Shown here in pieces: positions 1 to 7,578 of a stretch of 30,341 nucleotides of DNA (positions within the stretch are counted from its first letter, which is position 1; every line of letters begins with the position of its first letter). Made by a program: the position numbers and the translations under genes. Location of the stretch: assembly GCA_045615505.1 (NCBI GenBank), contig JAZLEZ010000060.1:1-30341 (forward strand), written 5' to 3'. The notes beneath the pieces are model-generated. The model searched no databases, was not told the DNA's origin, and saw nothing but the letters and a program-made list of their open reading frames with translations. The stretch is from JAZLEZ01 sp045615505 (GTDB lineage Bacteria; Spirochaetota; Spirochaetia; Sphaerochaetales; Sphaerochaetaceae).

Positions 1-62
1 ACATTTTCATCTGATGACATTTCATCATGGAGTGCCTTCCTGATTGCTTCCCGGAATGTCAC
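1..62 (-). CDS. pdhB: Pyruvate/2-oxoacid dehydrogenase E1 beta subunit, N-terminus only
   Basis: Only the first 20 codons are inside the window. Reading leftwards from a GTG start at 62-60 gives MTFREAIRKALHDEM and then SSDEN, the typical beginning of the beta subunit of ThDP-dependent E1 (pyruvate, acetoin or branched-chain 2-oxoacid dehydrogenase). An AGGAGG ribosome binding site (70-75) sits 7 nt before this GTG and decides the start. The GTG overlaps the TGA stop of the upstream alpha-subunit gene as GTGA, so the two subunits are translationally coupled, as expected for an alpha2-beta2 enzyme. Which oxoacid is the substrate cannot be told from this fragment. Confidence 0.8.
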   Translation of the reverse strand, partial: MTFREAIRKALHDEMSSDEN

Positions 63-1036
63 GGCCGTTCCTCCTTTTTTGCATAGACAAGATCAACAGC
101 TTCCTGTACGGAAAGGATATCATTTCTGTCTGCCAAAGCTCTTTCTGCATCAAAATCTATTTCTGCCCTGATTCTGTTTTCAAGTTCGGTAATTTCATCA
201 GCTGAAAGAATGTTTTCATTTATCAGTTTTTCTTCAAACAGTACAATGGGGTCTCTTGAAAGCCAGAACTGTTCTTCCTCTTTTGTTCTGTAGATTCTTT
301 TATCACTCTTTGAATGACCCTTCTGACGATATGTCATTACTTCCAGAAAATACGGGCCGTTTCCTCCCCTGATGTATTTAAGTGCCTTTTTAACAGCTTT
401 ATAGACGACTTCAACATCGTTTCCGTCAATGGTGGAACCCGGCATCGAGTAGGATGCTGCCCTTTTGGCAATCCTTGAAACGCTTATCATATCATCGCTT
501 GATGCACTCATTCCGTAGTGGTTGTTTTCACAGTAGAAGAGAACCGGAAGTTTCCAGACGGATGCCAGATTCATACTCTCATGCACACTGCCTCTGGAAG
601 ATGCTCCGTCTCCGAAGATTGCAACGCTGATGTTGTTGATGTTCTTTCTCTTGAAAAACCATGCAATTCCCGTTGCAAGAGGGACTCCCGAACCTACTAC
701 TGCAGAAGAGCCGAGATTGCATTTTCCCCTGTCAGGCATGTGCATGCTTCCGCCCAGTCCTTTTGCAAGACCGTGTGATGAGCCGAACATCTCGCTGAAC
801 ATGGAGTAGGCACTGCTTCCCTTTGCAATGGTGAAACCGTGACAACGATGAGTGGGTACAATCCAGTCATCTGCCTCAAGAGCCATGCACAATCCTGCCT
901 GTGAGGCTTCCTGCCCATTGGCGAGATGCGTTGTACCGTGAATGAGTCCGGCTTTAAACAGCTCTTCGGTTTTATTTTCAAAATATCTGCTTCTGAGCAT
1001 TATGCTCAAAGCAGATATCATACGGTTTTTCGTCAC
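59..1036 (-). CDS. pdhA: Pyruvate (or acetoin/2-oxoacid) dehydrogenase E1 alpha subunit
   Basis: This is the ThDP-binding alpha subunit of a 2-oxoacid dehydrogenase E1, which decarboxylates pyruvate (or a related 2-oxoacid) and passes the acyl group to the E2 lipoyl arm. The 325-residue length is normal for a bacterial PDH-E1 alpha. The ThDP/Mg motif begins GDGASSRG and ends with ENN about 30 residues later; LGGSMHMPD and YRQKGHSKSD are further conserved blocks of this family. The GTG start at 1036 overlaps the pheT stop as GTGA and has no clear Shine-Dalgarno; an in-frame ATG at 1023 is an alternative four codons in. It lies at the end of the pheS-pheT run and immediately precedes the beta-subunit gene, so all four may be cotranscribed. 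PDH rather than acetoin dehydrogenase is inferred; no E2/E3 gene is in view to decide. Confidence 0.9.
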   Translation of the reverse strand: MTKNRMISALSIMLRSRYFENKTEELFKAGLIHGTTHLANGQEASQAGLCMALEADDWIVPTHRCHGFTIAKGSSAYSMFSEMFGSSHGLAKGLGGSMHMPDRGKCNLGSSAVVGSGVPLATGIAWFFKRKNINNISVAIFGDGASSRGSVHESMNLASVWKLPVLFYCENNHYGMSASSDDMISVSRIAKRAASYSMPGSTIDGNDVEVVYKAVKKALKYIRGGNGPYFLEVMTYRQKGHSKSDKRIYRTKEEEQFWLSRDPIVLFEEKLINENILSADEITELENRIRAEIDFDAERALADRNDILSVQEAVDLVYAKKEERP

Positions 1037-2730
1037 AGCAGGCTGTCCAATTCAATTTCGCAAGCAACAGCAGGAACGGCACAACCCCAGTTTTCAAGAA
1101 CCTGAGGATGGATTTCTCCGAATGTTCCTACTTTGGTATTTCCTACCATAATGTCTGCACAACGACCTTCAATAAATCTTGTATCATTCCGGCAAGGTGC
1201 CAGTGTGTAATCCCTTTTAAGGAAGTACATCAGTGTGTTTACATAGCTATTGACCTCGTTGAAACCTATTACCTGATCTGCGGCAAGAAATCCCAAACTG
1301 TTTCTGGTAACTGTTCCGCTGTTATCCGAAGGTTCAAGATAGGCAATCTTTCCGACTTCGAAAATCATATGAGGATAGACAGCACTTTGAGAAGCGCCTT
1401 CACTTTCCATAAGAGACGGAATGACAGAAGGACGGACTGCTTCAAAATTCTCGCTCATAGGGTTTGCAATCATGATGATTTTTTCACCCTTGATGTTCAT
1501 GTTATCGGCATATTCCTTTCTGGAACCCAGATAGTTGTACATCATCTCCTGAAAACCCAGCCCGACCATAATGTCCTTGACTTTTCTTGACAGTTCTTCT
1601 GCAGGTGAAAGTCGTCCGACTGTGAAATCCTTAGGAATTGTGGGAACAAAGTTTTCTAGTCCGTAACCTATCATTACATCTTCAACAACATCTACTGCAT
1701 GGAGGAAGTCGTTTCTGTAAACAGGACATTTGACGGAAATTGTTTCACCGCTGACAGTACTTTCAATATCCATTCTGAGCAAAGCCTTCTGAGCTTCTGC
1801 GGCACTGAGATTTTCTCCGAGAACATGACGGATGTCGGTGAGTGTACATGAAGCACCTTCTTGGAAATAATACGGAACGGTGATTTCCTTTCCGAATTCT
1901 GTTTCTTCATCAAAGACGACTTTGACCGGCTTGATGTTGAATCCGAGATCTGCCATATCGCATGCCATAATCGAAGCACAGAGCAGCAGGTCCTTCAGAA
2001 TAGGACCCGACATTTCGATAAACAGAGAACTGTCACCGACTTCAACGGCTCCAACATCTGCACTGTTGATTACCGGAGGCATACTGAGAATCTTTCCGCT
2101 GTCATCGCTGAGGACAGGATAAACGGGCTTATCTTTGATTATGTATCCGTATTCGATTCCTTTGGGATGTTTCTCAAGAATCTGTCTGAGGTTGAGCTTT
2201 TCATCCATGTGGAGCGGAACAAACCGTGTGGTGTCCGGCTCCTTGCCGTCATAGTGAACGGGATATTTGATCATCTTGTCCCGATAGATTCCGAGTGCAA
2301 TCGTTTTTCTCTTTCTTCCGAAGTTGAAACAAAGCTTTTCCTGACTCTGGATGAGAGTCTGAAGTATTTCATCATCAACGACTTTTCCGTCTGCTGCAAA
2401 GGCTACCGAATATGCTCTGACTTCCTTTGCTCTTGAACCGATTATGAGTTCTCTTCCTTCTGAGGGCTGACTTTTTCCTGCACACGAGAAAAATGGATAA
2501 TGGGAAGCCTGTGATTTGTCATAGTTCTTGAGAAGTCTTACAAGCCCCATTGCAGACCAGAGATCAGGTCTGTTTGTATCATTGAGTTCTATCTTCAGGA
2601 TATGGTTTTCTTTGTCATGGCCGTCGAGTTCTGCTTTGGCTCGGGGAAAGATTTCCTCAAGTTCTGCATCTGTATAGGAACGACCGAGAAGACCGTAGAA
2701 CAGTTTTTCACTTGTTTCAAATTTAGGCAT
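1033..2730 (-). CDS. pheT: Phenylalanyl-tRNA synthetase beta subunit, archaeal type
   Basis: Beta subunit of the (alpha-beta)2 PheRS, which charges tRNA-Phe; the beta chain carries the editing (B3/B4) and tRNA-binding parts. At 565 residues it matches the short archaeal/eukaryotic form rather than the roughly 790-residue bacterial form, and it lacks the N-terminal EMAP-like tRNA-binding domain and the C-terminal anticodon-binding extension of the bacterial chain. Recognisable blocks include the N-terminal IELNDTNRPDLWSAMGLVR segment (about residues 46-64) and, near the end, the GEIHPQVLENWG segment. Archaeal-type PheRS is an established spirochaete trait. The ATG overlaps the pheS TGA by one base (TGATG), so translation is coupled, and the stop overlaps the pdhA start. 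Confidence 0.95.
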   Translation of the reverse strand: MPKFETSEKLFYGLLGRSYTDAELEEIFPRAKAELDGHDKENHILKIELNDTNRPDLWSAMGLVRLLKNYDKSQASHYPFFSCAGKSQPSEGRELIIGSRAKEVRAYSVAFAADGKVVDDEILQTLIQSQEKLCFNFGRKRKTIALGIYRDKMIKYPVHYDGKEPDTTRFVPLHMDEKLNLRQILEKHPKGIEYGYIIKDKPVYPVLSDDSGKILSMPPVINSADVGAVEVGDSSLFIEMSGPILKDLLLCASIMACDMADLGFNIKPVKVVFDEETEFGKEITVPYYFQEGASCTLTDIRHVLGENLSAAEAQKALLRMDIESTVSGETISVKCPVYRNDFLHAVDVVEDVMIGYGLENFVPTIPKDFTVGRLSPAEELSRKVKDIMVGLGFQEMMYNYLGSRKEYADNMNIKGEKIIMIANPMSENFEAVRPSVIPSLMESEGASQSAVYPHMIFEVGKIAYLEPSDNSGTVTRNSLGFLAADQVIGFNEVNSYVNTLMYFLKRDYTLAPCRNDTRFIEGRCADIMVGNTKVGTFGEIHPQVLENWGCAVPAVACEIELDSLL

Positions 2731-4265
2731 CAGTTTCCCCTCCTTGTTCTTACGCTTTCAATGTTCGGAGTAAAGAGTTCTCTGATGTCGTTGAGCCCCA
2801 AGTGCATAAGAGCCATACGGTCGATACCGAGCCCCCATGCAAGAACCGGTTCATCTATTCCCAGACTCTTTGTTACCTCCGGACGGAATATTCCGGAACC
2901 GCCCAGCTCAAACCAGCCCAGAACAGGGTGTTTGATATGTATTTCTATGGAAGGTTCCGTGAACGGGAAATAACCCGGAACATACTTGAAATCCGTTGCA
3001 CCGGCAATTTCTGTTGCAAACATCTTGAGAAGTCCCAGAAGGTCCTTGAGATTTGCTTCCTTGCCTATGACGATACCTTCCGTCTGATAGAAGTCTGCTC
3101 CGTGAGTTGCATCGACTTCATCATATCTGAAACATCTGACAACTCCAAAGTATTTTCCCGGTTTTTTTGCCTTCGTGAGTTGATGGGCAGACAGAACTGT
3201 TCCCTGACTTCTGAGAATCTGGCGTCTTGTGAATTCATAGTCAAACTGATACTGCCAGCCGCGAGAGCCGGTATTGCCTCCGTTAATATGTGCGTTTGCA
3301 ATGTTTGAAAGCCAAGGTTCTTCAATTTCCTTACAGTGTTTTGGTTCTTTGACATAGTAAACATCGTGAATGTCCCGTGCACTGTGGAATTGAGGCATGA
3401 AAAGAGCATCTCCGTTCCAGAATTCGTTTTCCACGAGCGGACCGTCGAATTCTTCAAATCCGAGGGATGTGAGTTTGTCTTTTACCCATTGAATGTAGTT
3501 TCCGTAAGGGTTGTGGCGCCCCGGAACAAGTCTTGATACAGGTGCATCAAGACCGTAAGGTCTGAAAGATGCAGTTTTCCATGAACCGTTTGCTATTATT
3601 GCAGGCGTGAGAACACCGATTTCTTCACCGGTGATTTTTGCTTCTATTACTGCCTGTTTTGCTTCTTCTCCGGTTTCCGTAAGGCGGAATACCACTTCTT
3701 CGCGTTCCTTTACCCTGTATGGAGAACCGGAAGCACCTTTCTTTTTGGAAATATTTGCCATAAGGGCTTTTTCACGGTCAGAGAGGGTTGATTCGTCAAC
3801 TGCCCCTTCAAGTCCTTTTTTCAACAGTCTGTCTGTTTCAGTTATGTCTGCAGGTACTTCAGGATTCCTGATGTAGGCCTTCTTGTTTTCATCTAAGGCG
3901 CATGCCCCTGCTTTAGCAAGGAATCCGTATGCGGAACCGATATCGCTCTGTTGCAGGTTGAGCTTTTGGCAAATCTCAGGAAGGGTAAGTTTTTCACCTG
4001 TAAGGAGGAGATTAAAAATCCGCTGCGACGGAGTTCCTTTTTCTGCCTGTTCCTTTCCGAGCTCTGTAAGTTCGTAAGTGACTACTGTCTTCCTGCTTGT
4101 CTCAACAAGACATTCTTTTGCAATCAGCCATGAAAAAGCCTGATTGCATTGTCCGATATTATAGCCCAGTTCTCTGACTATCTTTTCTGCTGTTATGTCA
4201 CAATCTGATGTGACATGTCTTAAAAGTTTGACTTCCAACGGATGGAGGTTTTTGACATCTATCAT
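2730..4265 (-). CDS. pheS: Phenylalanyl-tRNA synthetase alpha subunit, archaeal type
   Basis: Catalytic alpha subunit of PheRS. The N-terminal 200 or so residues hold winged-helix-like repeats typical of the long archaeal/eukaryotic alpha chain; bacterial chains are only about 330-350 residues. The class II aminoacylation core follows, with motif 2 around FGVVRCFRYDEVDATH and motif 3 in GLGIDRMAL near the C-terminus. The reading frame is open to an ATG at 4295, but I prefer the ATG at 4265 (511 residues) because AGGGAG lies 6 nt upstream of it, whereas the farther ATG has no ribosome binding site. The gene starts about 55 bp after the cation-efflux gene and heads the overlapping pheS-pheT-pdhA-pdhB run. 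Confidence 0.94.
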   Translation of the reverse strand: MIDVKNLHPLEVKLLRHVTSDCDITAEKIVRELGYNIGQCNQAFSWLIAKECLVETSRKTVVTYELTELGKEQAEKGTPSQRIFNLLLTGEKLTLPEICQKLNLQQSDIGSAYGFLAKAGACALDENKKAYIRNPEVPADITETDRLLKKGLEGAVDESTLSDREKALMANISKKKGASGSPYRVKEREEVVFRLTETGEEAKQAVIEAKITGEEIGVLTPAIIANGSWKTASFRPYGLDAPVSRLVPGRHNPYGNYIQWVKDKLTSLGFEEFDGPLVENEFWNGDALFMPQFHSARDIHDVYYVKEPKHCKEIEEPWLSNIANAHINGGNTGSRGWQYQFDYEFTRRQILRSQGTVLSAHQLTKAKKPGKYFGVVRCFRYDEVDATHGADFYQTEGIVIGKEANLKDLLGLLKMFATEIAGATDFKYVPGYFPFTEPSIEIHIKHPVLGWFELGGSGIFRPEVTKSLGIDEPVLAWGLGIDRMALMHLGLNDIRELFTPNIESVRTRRGN

Positions 4266-4319
4266 TGTCTGCTCCCTAAATTGACTATCGTACATTTTAC
4301 CAATACGCGCTTAATAATA

Positions 4320-5207
4320 TCAATGGCGGTGATGGTGAGCTGAGGGAACATCTGTTTTTATGTTACAACATTCCTCCGTGCATATCTCACCGGGTTTTTC
4401 AAGTTCAAGTGTAACATGGCTTATGCCGTGTTCGGACAGTTCTTCACGGATTTTTTTCTTCAACTCCGAACCTTCTTCCGATGTAATTACATGCATTGTT
4501 GCACAGTTGTTGGTACCGTCAACGCTCCAAATATGAACATGATGAACATCTTCGATTCCGCCGATTAGCTTCAGGTGTTCTTTTATTTCGTTTACCGACA
4601 GTCCGTTCGGAGTCCGCTCAAGGAAAAGATTCAAAGCATTTTTCAGATTTTTGACTGTGCCTAAAAGGATAAAGGCGGCAACTGCAATTGACATCAGAGG
4701 ATCGATGATTCTGATATCGGTATATTTCATGGTTATTGCACCGATTAGAACAACAACCCACCCGAGTACATCTTCCAACATATGAAGATTGACTGCTTTC
4801 TGATTCATCGAATCTCCTGATCTGGTTAAAAAAGCGGCTATCGTGTTTACAATTACACCGAAAACGGCAAATACAATCATTCCGGTATAGTGTATTTCAC
4901 GGGGTGACAGAAGTCTGAATACTGATTTGATTATGACCAGAATTGAGCCGATAAAGAGGATAACACAGGTAATTACGGAACCCAGTGCAGAGTATCTGGC
5001 ATAGCCGTAAGTAAAATCCTCATTGGGTTTTTTCTTGCTTTTTTTCTCAAGGAAAAAGGCAATTCCGATGCTGAGTGCATCTCCGGCATCATGAACTGCA
5101 TCGGACATGATTGCAACGCTTTTTGTCAGAGTACCCCCGACAAATTCCACGATTGCAAATGAAAAGTTCAGAATAAATGCTGTAAGTATATTTTTCTCTG
5201 TTTTCAT
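4320..5207 (-). CDS. Cation diffusion facilitator (CDF) family metal efflux transporter
   Basis: Inner-membrane divalent-metal/proton antiporter of the CDF family (CzcD/ZitB-like, usually Zn, also Co, Cd or Fe). The 295-residue protein shows about six hydrophobic segments and a cytoplasmic C-terminal domain. The paired metal-site motifs are visible: SDAVHDAGD (D36, H39, D43) in TM2 and HMLED (H142, D146) in TM5, the H/D arrangement usual for zinc transporters. The C-terminal ferredoxin-like domain contains VHHVHIWSVDG. The extreme C-terminus is odd: it carries CTEECC and ends HHHRH, a probable extra metal-binding tail. There is no Shine-Dalgarno before the ATG; a -10-like TATATT lies 7 nt upstream, so the mRNA may be leaderless. 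It is divergent from fusA. Confidence 0.93.
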   Translation of the reverse strand: MKTEKNILTAFILNFSFAIVEFVGGTLTKSVAIMSDAVHDAGDALSIGIAFFLEKKSKKKPNEDFTYGYARYSALGSVITCVILFIGSILVIIKSVFRLLSPREIHYTGMIVFAVFGVIVNTIAAFLTRSGDSMNQKAVNLHMLEDVLGWVVVLIGAITMKYTDIRIIDPLMSIAVAAFILLGTVKNLKNALNLFLERTPNGLSVNEIKEHLKLIGGIEDVHHVHIWSVDGTNNCATMHVITSEEGSELKKKIREELSEHGISHVTLELEKPGEICTEECCNIKTDVPSAHHHRH

Positions 5208-5214
5208 GGCTTTT

Positions 5215-5243
5215 AATATATTTATTAATCACGCGTTTGTGAA
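5215..5243 (-). promoter_or_regulatory. Predicted promoter of the CDF transporter gene (possibly leaderless)
   Basis: On the minus strand TTCACA (5243-5238) and TATATT (5220-5215) are separated by 17 bp. The start codon follows the -10 box by 7 nt, which would put the transcription start at or within a base or so of the ATG. This fits the lack of any Shine-Dalgarno sequence. Both hexamers are imperfect, so this is a prediction only. Confidence 0.35.
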
Positions 5244-5305
5244 GCCGGGTTGAAGTGTTCTTTAAAATATGCTAGGTTTTTTGGGAATTTTTAGAGGTTT
5301 GAAAA

Positions 5306-7414
5306 ATGTCAGATTTGAAAAAGATGAGAAATATAGGCATAAGTGCCCATATTGACTCAGGTAAGACAACCCTGAGTGAAAGAATTCTATTTTACTGCAA
5401 CCGTATTCATGCAGTACATGAAGTTCATGGAAAAGACGGCGTAGGAGCCACCATGGACAGTATGGAACTGGAGCGTGAGAGAGGAATTACAATTGCCAGT
5501 GCGGCAACAAATGTCAACTGGAAAGGATATGATATAAATGTTATCGATACTCCGGGTCATGTGGATTTCACAGTAGAAGTAGAACGCTCATTGAGAGTTC
5601 TTGACGGAGCAATTCTTGTTCTCTGTTCGGTAGGCGGAGTTCAAAGCCAGAGTATTACGGTAGATAAACAGATGAACCGTTACAGGGTTCCCAGAATTGC
5701 TTTCATAAACAAATGTGACCGTGTAGGTGCAAATCCCAAGCGTGTAGTCGAACAGATGAGAGAAAAACTCAAACTCAATGCGGTTATGGTTGAGCTTCCT
5801 ATAGGTCTTGAAGACCAGCTGGAAGGCGTCATTGATCTTGTGGGAATGAAAGCTGTTTATTTTGACGGTCCTATGGGGAATATACTGCGAGAAGAGGATA
5901 TTCCCGCATCAATGCTTGAAGAGGCTCAAAAGCGTCACCAGATGCTTCTCGAGGCTGCCAGTGATTTTGATGACGATCTTATGGAAACAGTTCTTTCAGG
6001 TGAAGAACCTGAGACGGAAATGCTTGAAAAGGCTATCAGAAAGGGTACTCTCGAACTTAAGTTGTGCCCTGTTTTCGTAGGCTCGGCTCATAAAAACAAG
6101 GGTATCCAGCCGCTTCTTGACGGCGTTACAAAGTATCTTCCTGATCCCGGTGAAGTGGAAAACAGAGCTTTGGATTTGGATGACAATGAAAGGGAAGTGG
6201 TTCTTGAGGCCAATGAAGAAAGACCTCCTGTGGTGCTTGCATTCAAGCTTGAGGACGGTCAGTACGGTCAGCTGACATATATCCGTGTCTATGAGGGGTG
6301 TCTCCGTAAGGGTGATGAAATAGTCAACACAAGAACAAAAAAGAAAATCAAAATCGGAAGACTCATCAAGATGCATGCTTCTGAAATGGAGGATATTCAG
6401 GAAGCTCATTGCGGCGATATTGCAGCGCTTTTCGGAGTGGAATGTGCCTCCGGAGATACCTTCTGCGGCGGAAAGGTCAACTATACAATGACAAGTATGT
6501 TCGTACCCAATCCTGTTATCAGTCTGGCTATTTTCCCCAAAGACAAGAAGAGTCAGGACAATATGAGTAAGGCAATCAACCGTTTTACCAAGGAAGACCC
6601 TACTTTCCAGTGTTTTGTCGATCCCGAAAGCAACGAAACCATCATCAAGGGAATGGGCGAATTGCATCTGGATGTATATGTTGAAAGAATGAGGCGTGAG
6701 TATCACTGTGAAGTCGAAGTCGGAAAACCTCAGGTTGCCTACAGGGAAACAATTCTCCAGAAAGCCGAATTCAACTATACTCACAAAAAGCAGACTGGCG
6801 GAAGCGGACAGTTTGCCCGTGTTGCCGGTTACATTGAGCCCATTGTCACCATTCCGGGTCAGGAAAATGAAACAAAGAGTTATGAGTTTGTAAATGAAGT
6901 CAAGGGCGGTGCAATTCCCACTGAATATATTCCTTCGTGCGATAAGGGATTTGTCAGTGCTATGAAAAAAGGACCACAGCTGGGATTTCCTATTGTGGGA
7001 GTCAGATGTCTTGTCAACGACGGAGCTTGGCATCCGGTTGACAGTTCCGATATGGCATTTCAGGTAGCTGCAATCGGAGCTTTTAAAGAAGCTTTTGCAA
7101 AGGCAAAACCTGCTATTCTGGAGCCTATTATGAAAGTTGAAATAGAAGGTCCTTCTGAGTTCCAAGGTGCAATTTTCGGAACAATTAACCAGAGAAGAGG
7201 TATGATTATTTCTTCAACTGAAGACAACGGGACTTGCCGTGTGGATGCGGAAGTACCTCTTGCCGAGATGTTCGGTTATTCTACGGTCCTGCGTTCCATG
7301 ACTCAGGGAAAAGCCGAATTCACAATGGAGCTTTGCCGTTATGCCAAGGTTCCGGCTTCAGTAGGAGAGGTTCTGAGGAAAGAGGCTGAAGAAAAAGACA
7401 GCAAAAAGAAATAA
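5306..7414 (+). CDS. fusA: Elongation factor G, spirochaete EF-G1 (spdEFG1/mtEFG1-like) class
   Basis: Translational GTPase that moves tRNA and mRNA through the ribosome; the 702-residue length is usual. G motifs are all present: P-loop AHIDSGKT (about 14-21), RGITI switch I, DTPGHVDF switch II, NKCD for guanine specificity, and GSAHKNKG. Domains II-V follow, with GGSGQFARV and the domain V region at the end. HIDSGKTT instead of HIDAGKTT is characteristic of mitochondrial EF-G1 and the spirochaete/planctomycete EF-G1 group. In Borrelia and mitochondria that paralogue does translocation only, and a second EF-G handles ribosome recycling; a partner would be expected elsewhere in this genome. 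An AGAGG ribosome binding site lies 8 nt before the ATG. A weak candidate promoter is TTGAAG (5250) with TAGGTT (5273). A strong terminator follows the gene. Confidence 0.96.
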   Translation: MSDLKKMRNIGISAHIDSGKTTLSERILFYCNRIHAVHEVHGKDGVGATMDSMELERERGITIASAATNVNWKGYDINVIDTPGHVDFTVEVERSLRVLDGAILVLCSVGGVQSQSITVDKQMNRYRVPRIAFINKCDRVGANPKRVVEQMREKLKLNAVMVELPIGLEDQLEGVIDLVGMKAVYFDGPMGNILREEDIPASMLEEAQKRHQMLLEAASDFDDDLMETVLSGEEPETEMLEKAIRKGTLELKLCPVFVGSAHKNKGIQPLLDGVTKYLPDPGEVENRALDLDDNEREVVLEANEERPPVVLAFKLEDGQYGQLTYIRVYEGCLRKGDEIVNTRTKKKIKIGRLIKMHASEMEDIQEAHCGDIAALFGVECASGDTFCGGKVNYTMTSMFVPNPVISLAIFPKDKKSQDNMSKAINRFTKEDPTFQCFVDPESNETIIKGMGELHLDVYVERMRREYHCEVEVGKPQVAYRETILQKAEFNYTHKKQTGGSGQFARVAGYIEPIVTIPGQENETKSYEFVNEVKGGAIPTEYIPSCDKGFVSAMKKGPQLGFPIVGVRCLVNDGAWHPVDSSDMAFQVAAIGAFKEAFAKAKPAILEPIMKVEIEGPSEFQGAIFGTINQRRGMIISSTEDNGTCRVDAEVPLAEMFGYSTVLRSMTQGKAEFTMELCRYAKVPASVGEVLRKEAEEKDSKKK

Positions 7415-7424
7415 AAAATTTATA

Positions 7425-7453
7425 TTGATTGACGGACAGAATTCCGAGATAAT
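7425..7453 (+). promoter_or_regulatory. Candidate promoter ahead of the P-loop ATPase gene
   Basis: TTGATT (7425-7430) and GATAAT (7448-7453) are spaced by 17 bp. If used, the transcript would begin near 7460 and its leader of about 120 nt would contain the terminator-like hairpin described at 7472-7540. An overlapping TTGACG (7429-7434) is closer to consensus but has no well-spaced -10 box. Confidence 0.3.
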
Positions 7454-7471
7454 AAGGTCATCGTTATACGG

Positions 7472-7540
7472 AGTTTGGCTGTCACATTTACCGAAGCCTT
7501 CGGCAGAGATAGTGACCGACAGCTGAACTTTCTTTTTTTT
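7472..7540 (+). terminator. Rho-independent terminator after fusA (or attenuator before the next gene)
   Basis: Bases 7472-7483 pair with 7518-7529 in a 12-bp stem (with two G-U pairs). A second small hairpin, CCGAA/TTCGG at 7491-7503, lies inside. The stem runs directly into a T-rich tract ending in eight Ts (7529-7540). This is a convincing intrinsic terminator on the plus strand. It lies 58 bp past the fusA stop and only 38 bp before the start of the next gene. Confidence 0.8.
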
Positions 7541-7578
7541 GACCATGTCTTTCGGATATGCCCGATCAGGAGAAATCT

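Noticed and set aside
1861..2436. A 191-codon plus-strand frame within pheT
   Set aside because: It lies wholly opposite a conserved gene and its translation shows no recognisable domain; treated as a shadow.
5996..7165. A 389-codon open frame on the minus strand inside fusA
   Set aside because: It is antisense to the conserved EF-G coding region, has no family resemblance or ribosome binding site, and reflects codon bias of the true gene.
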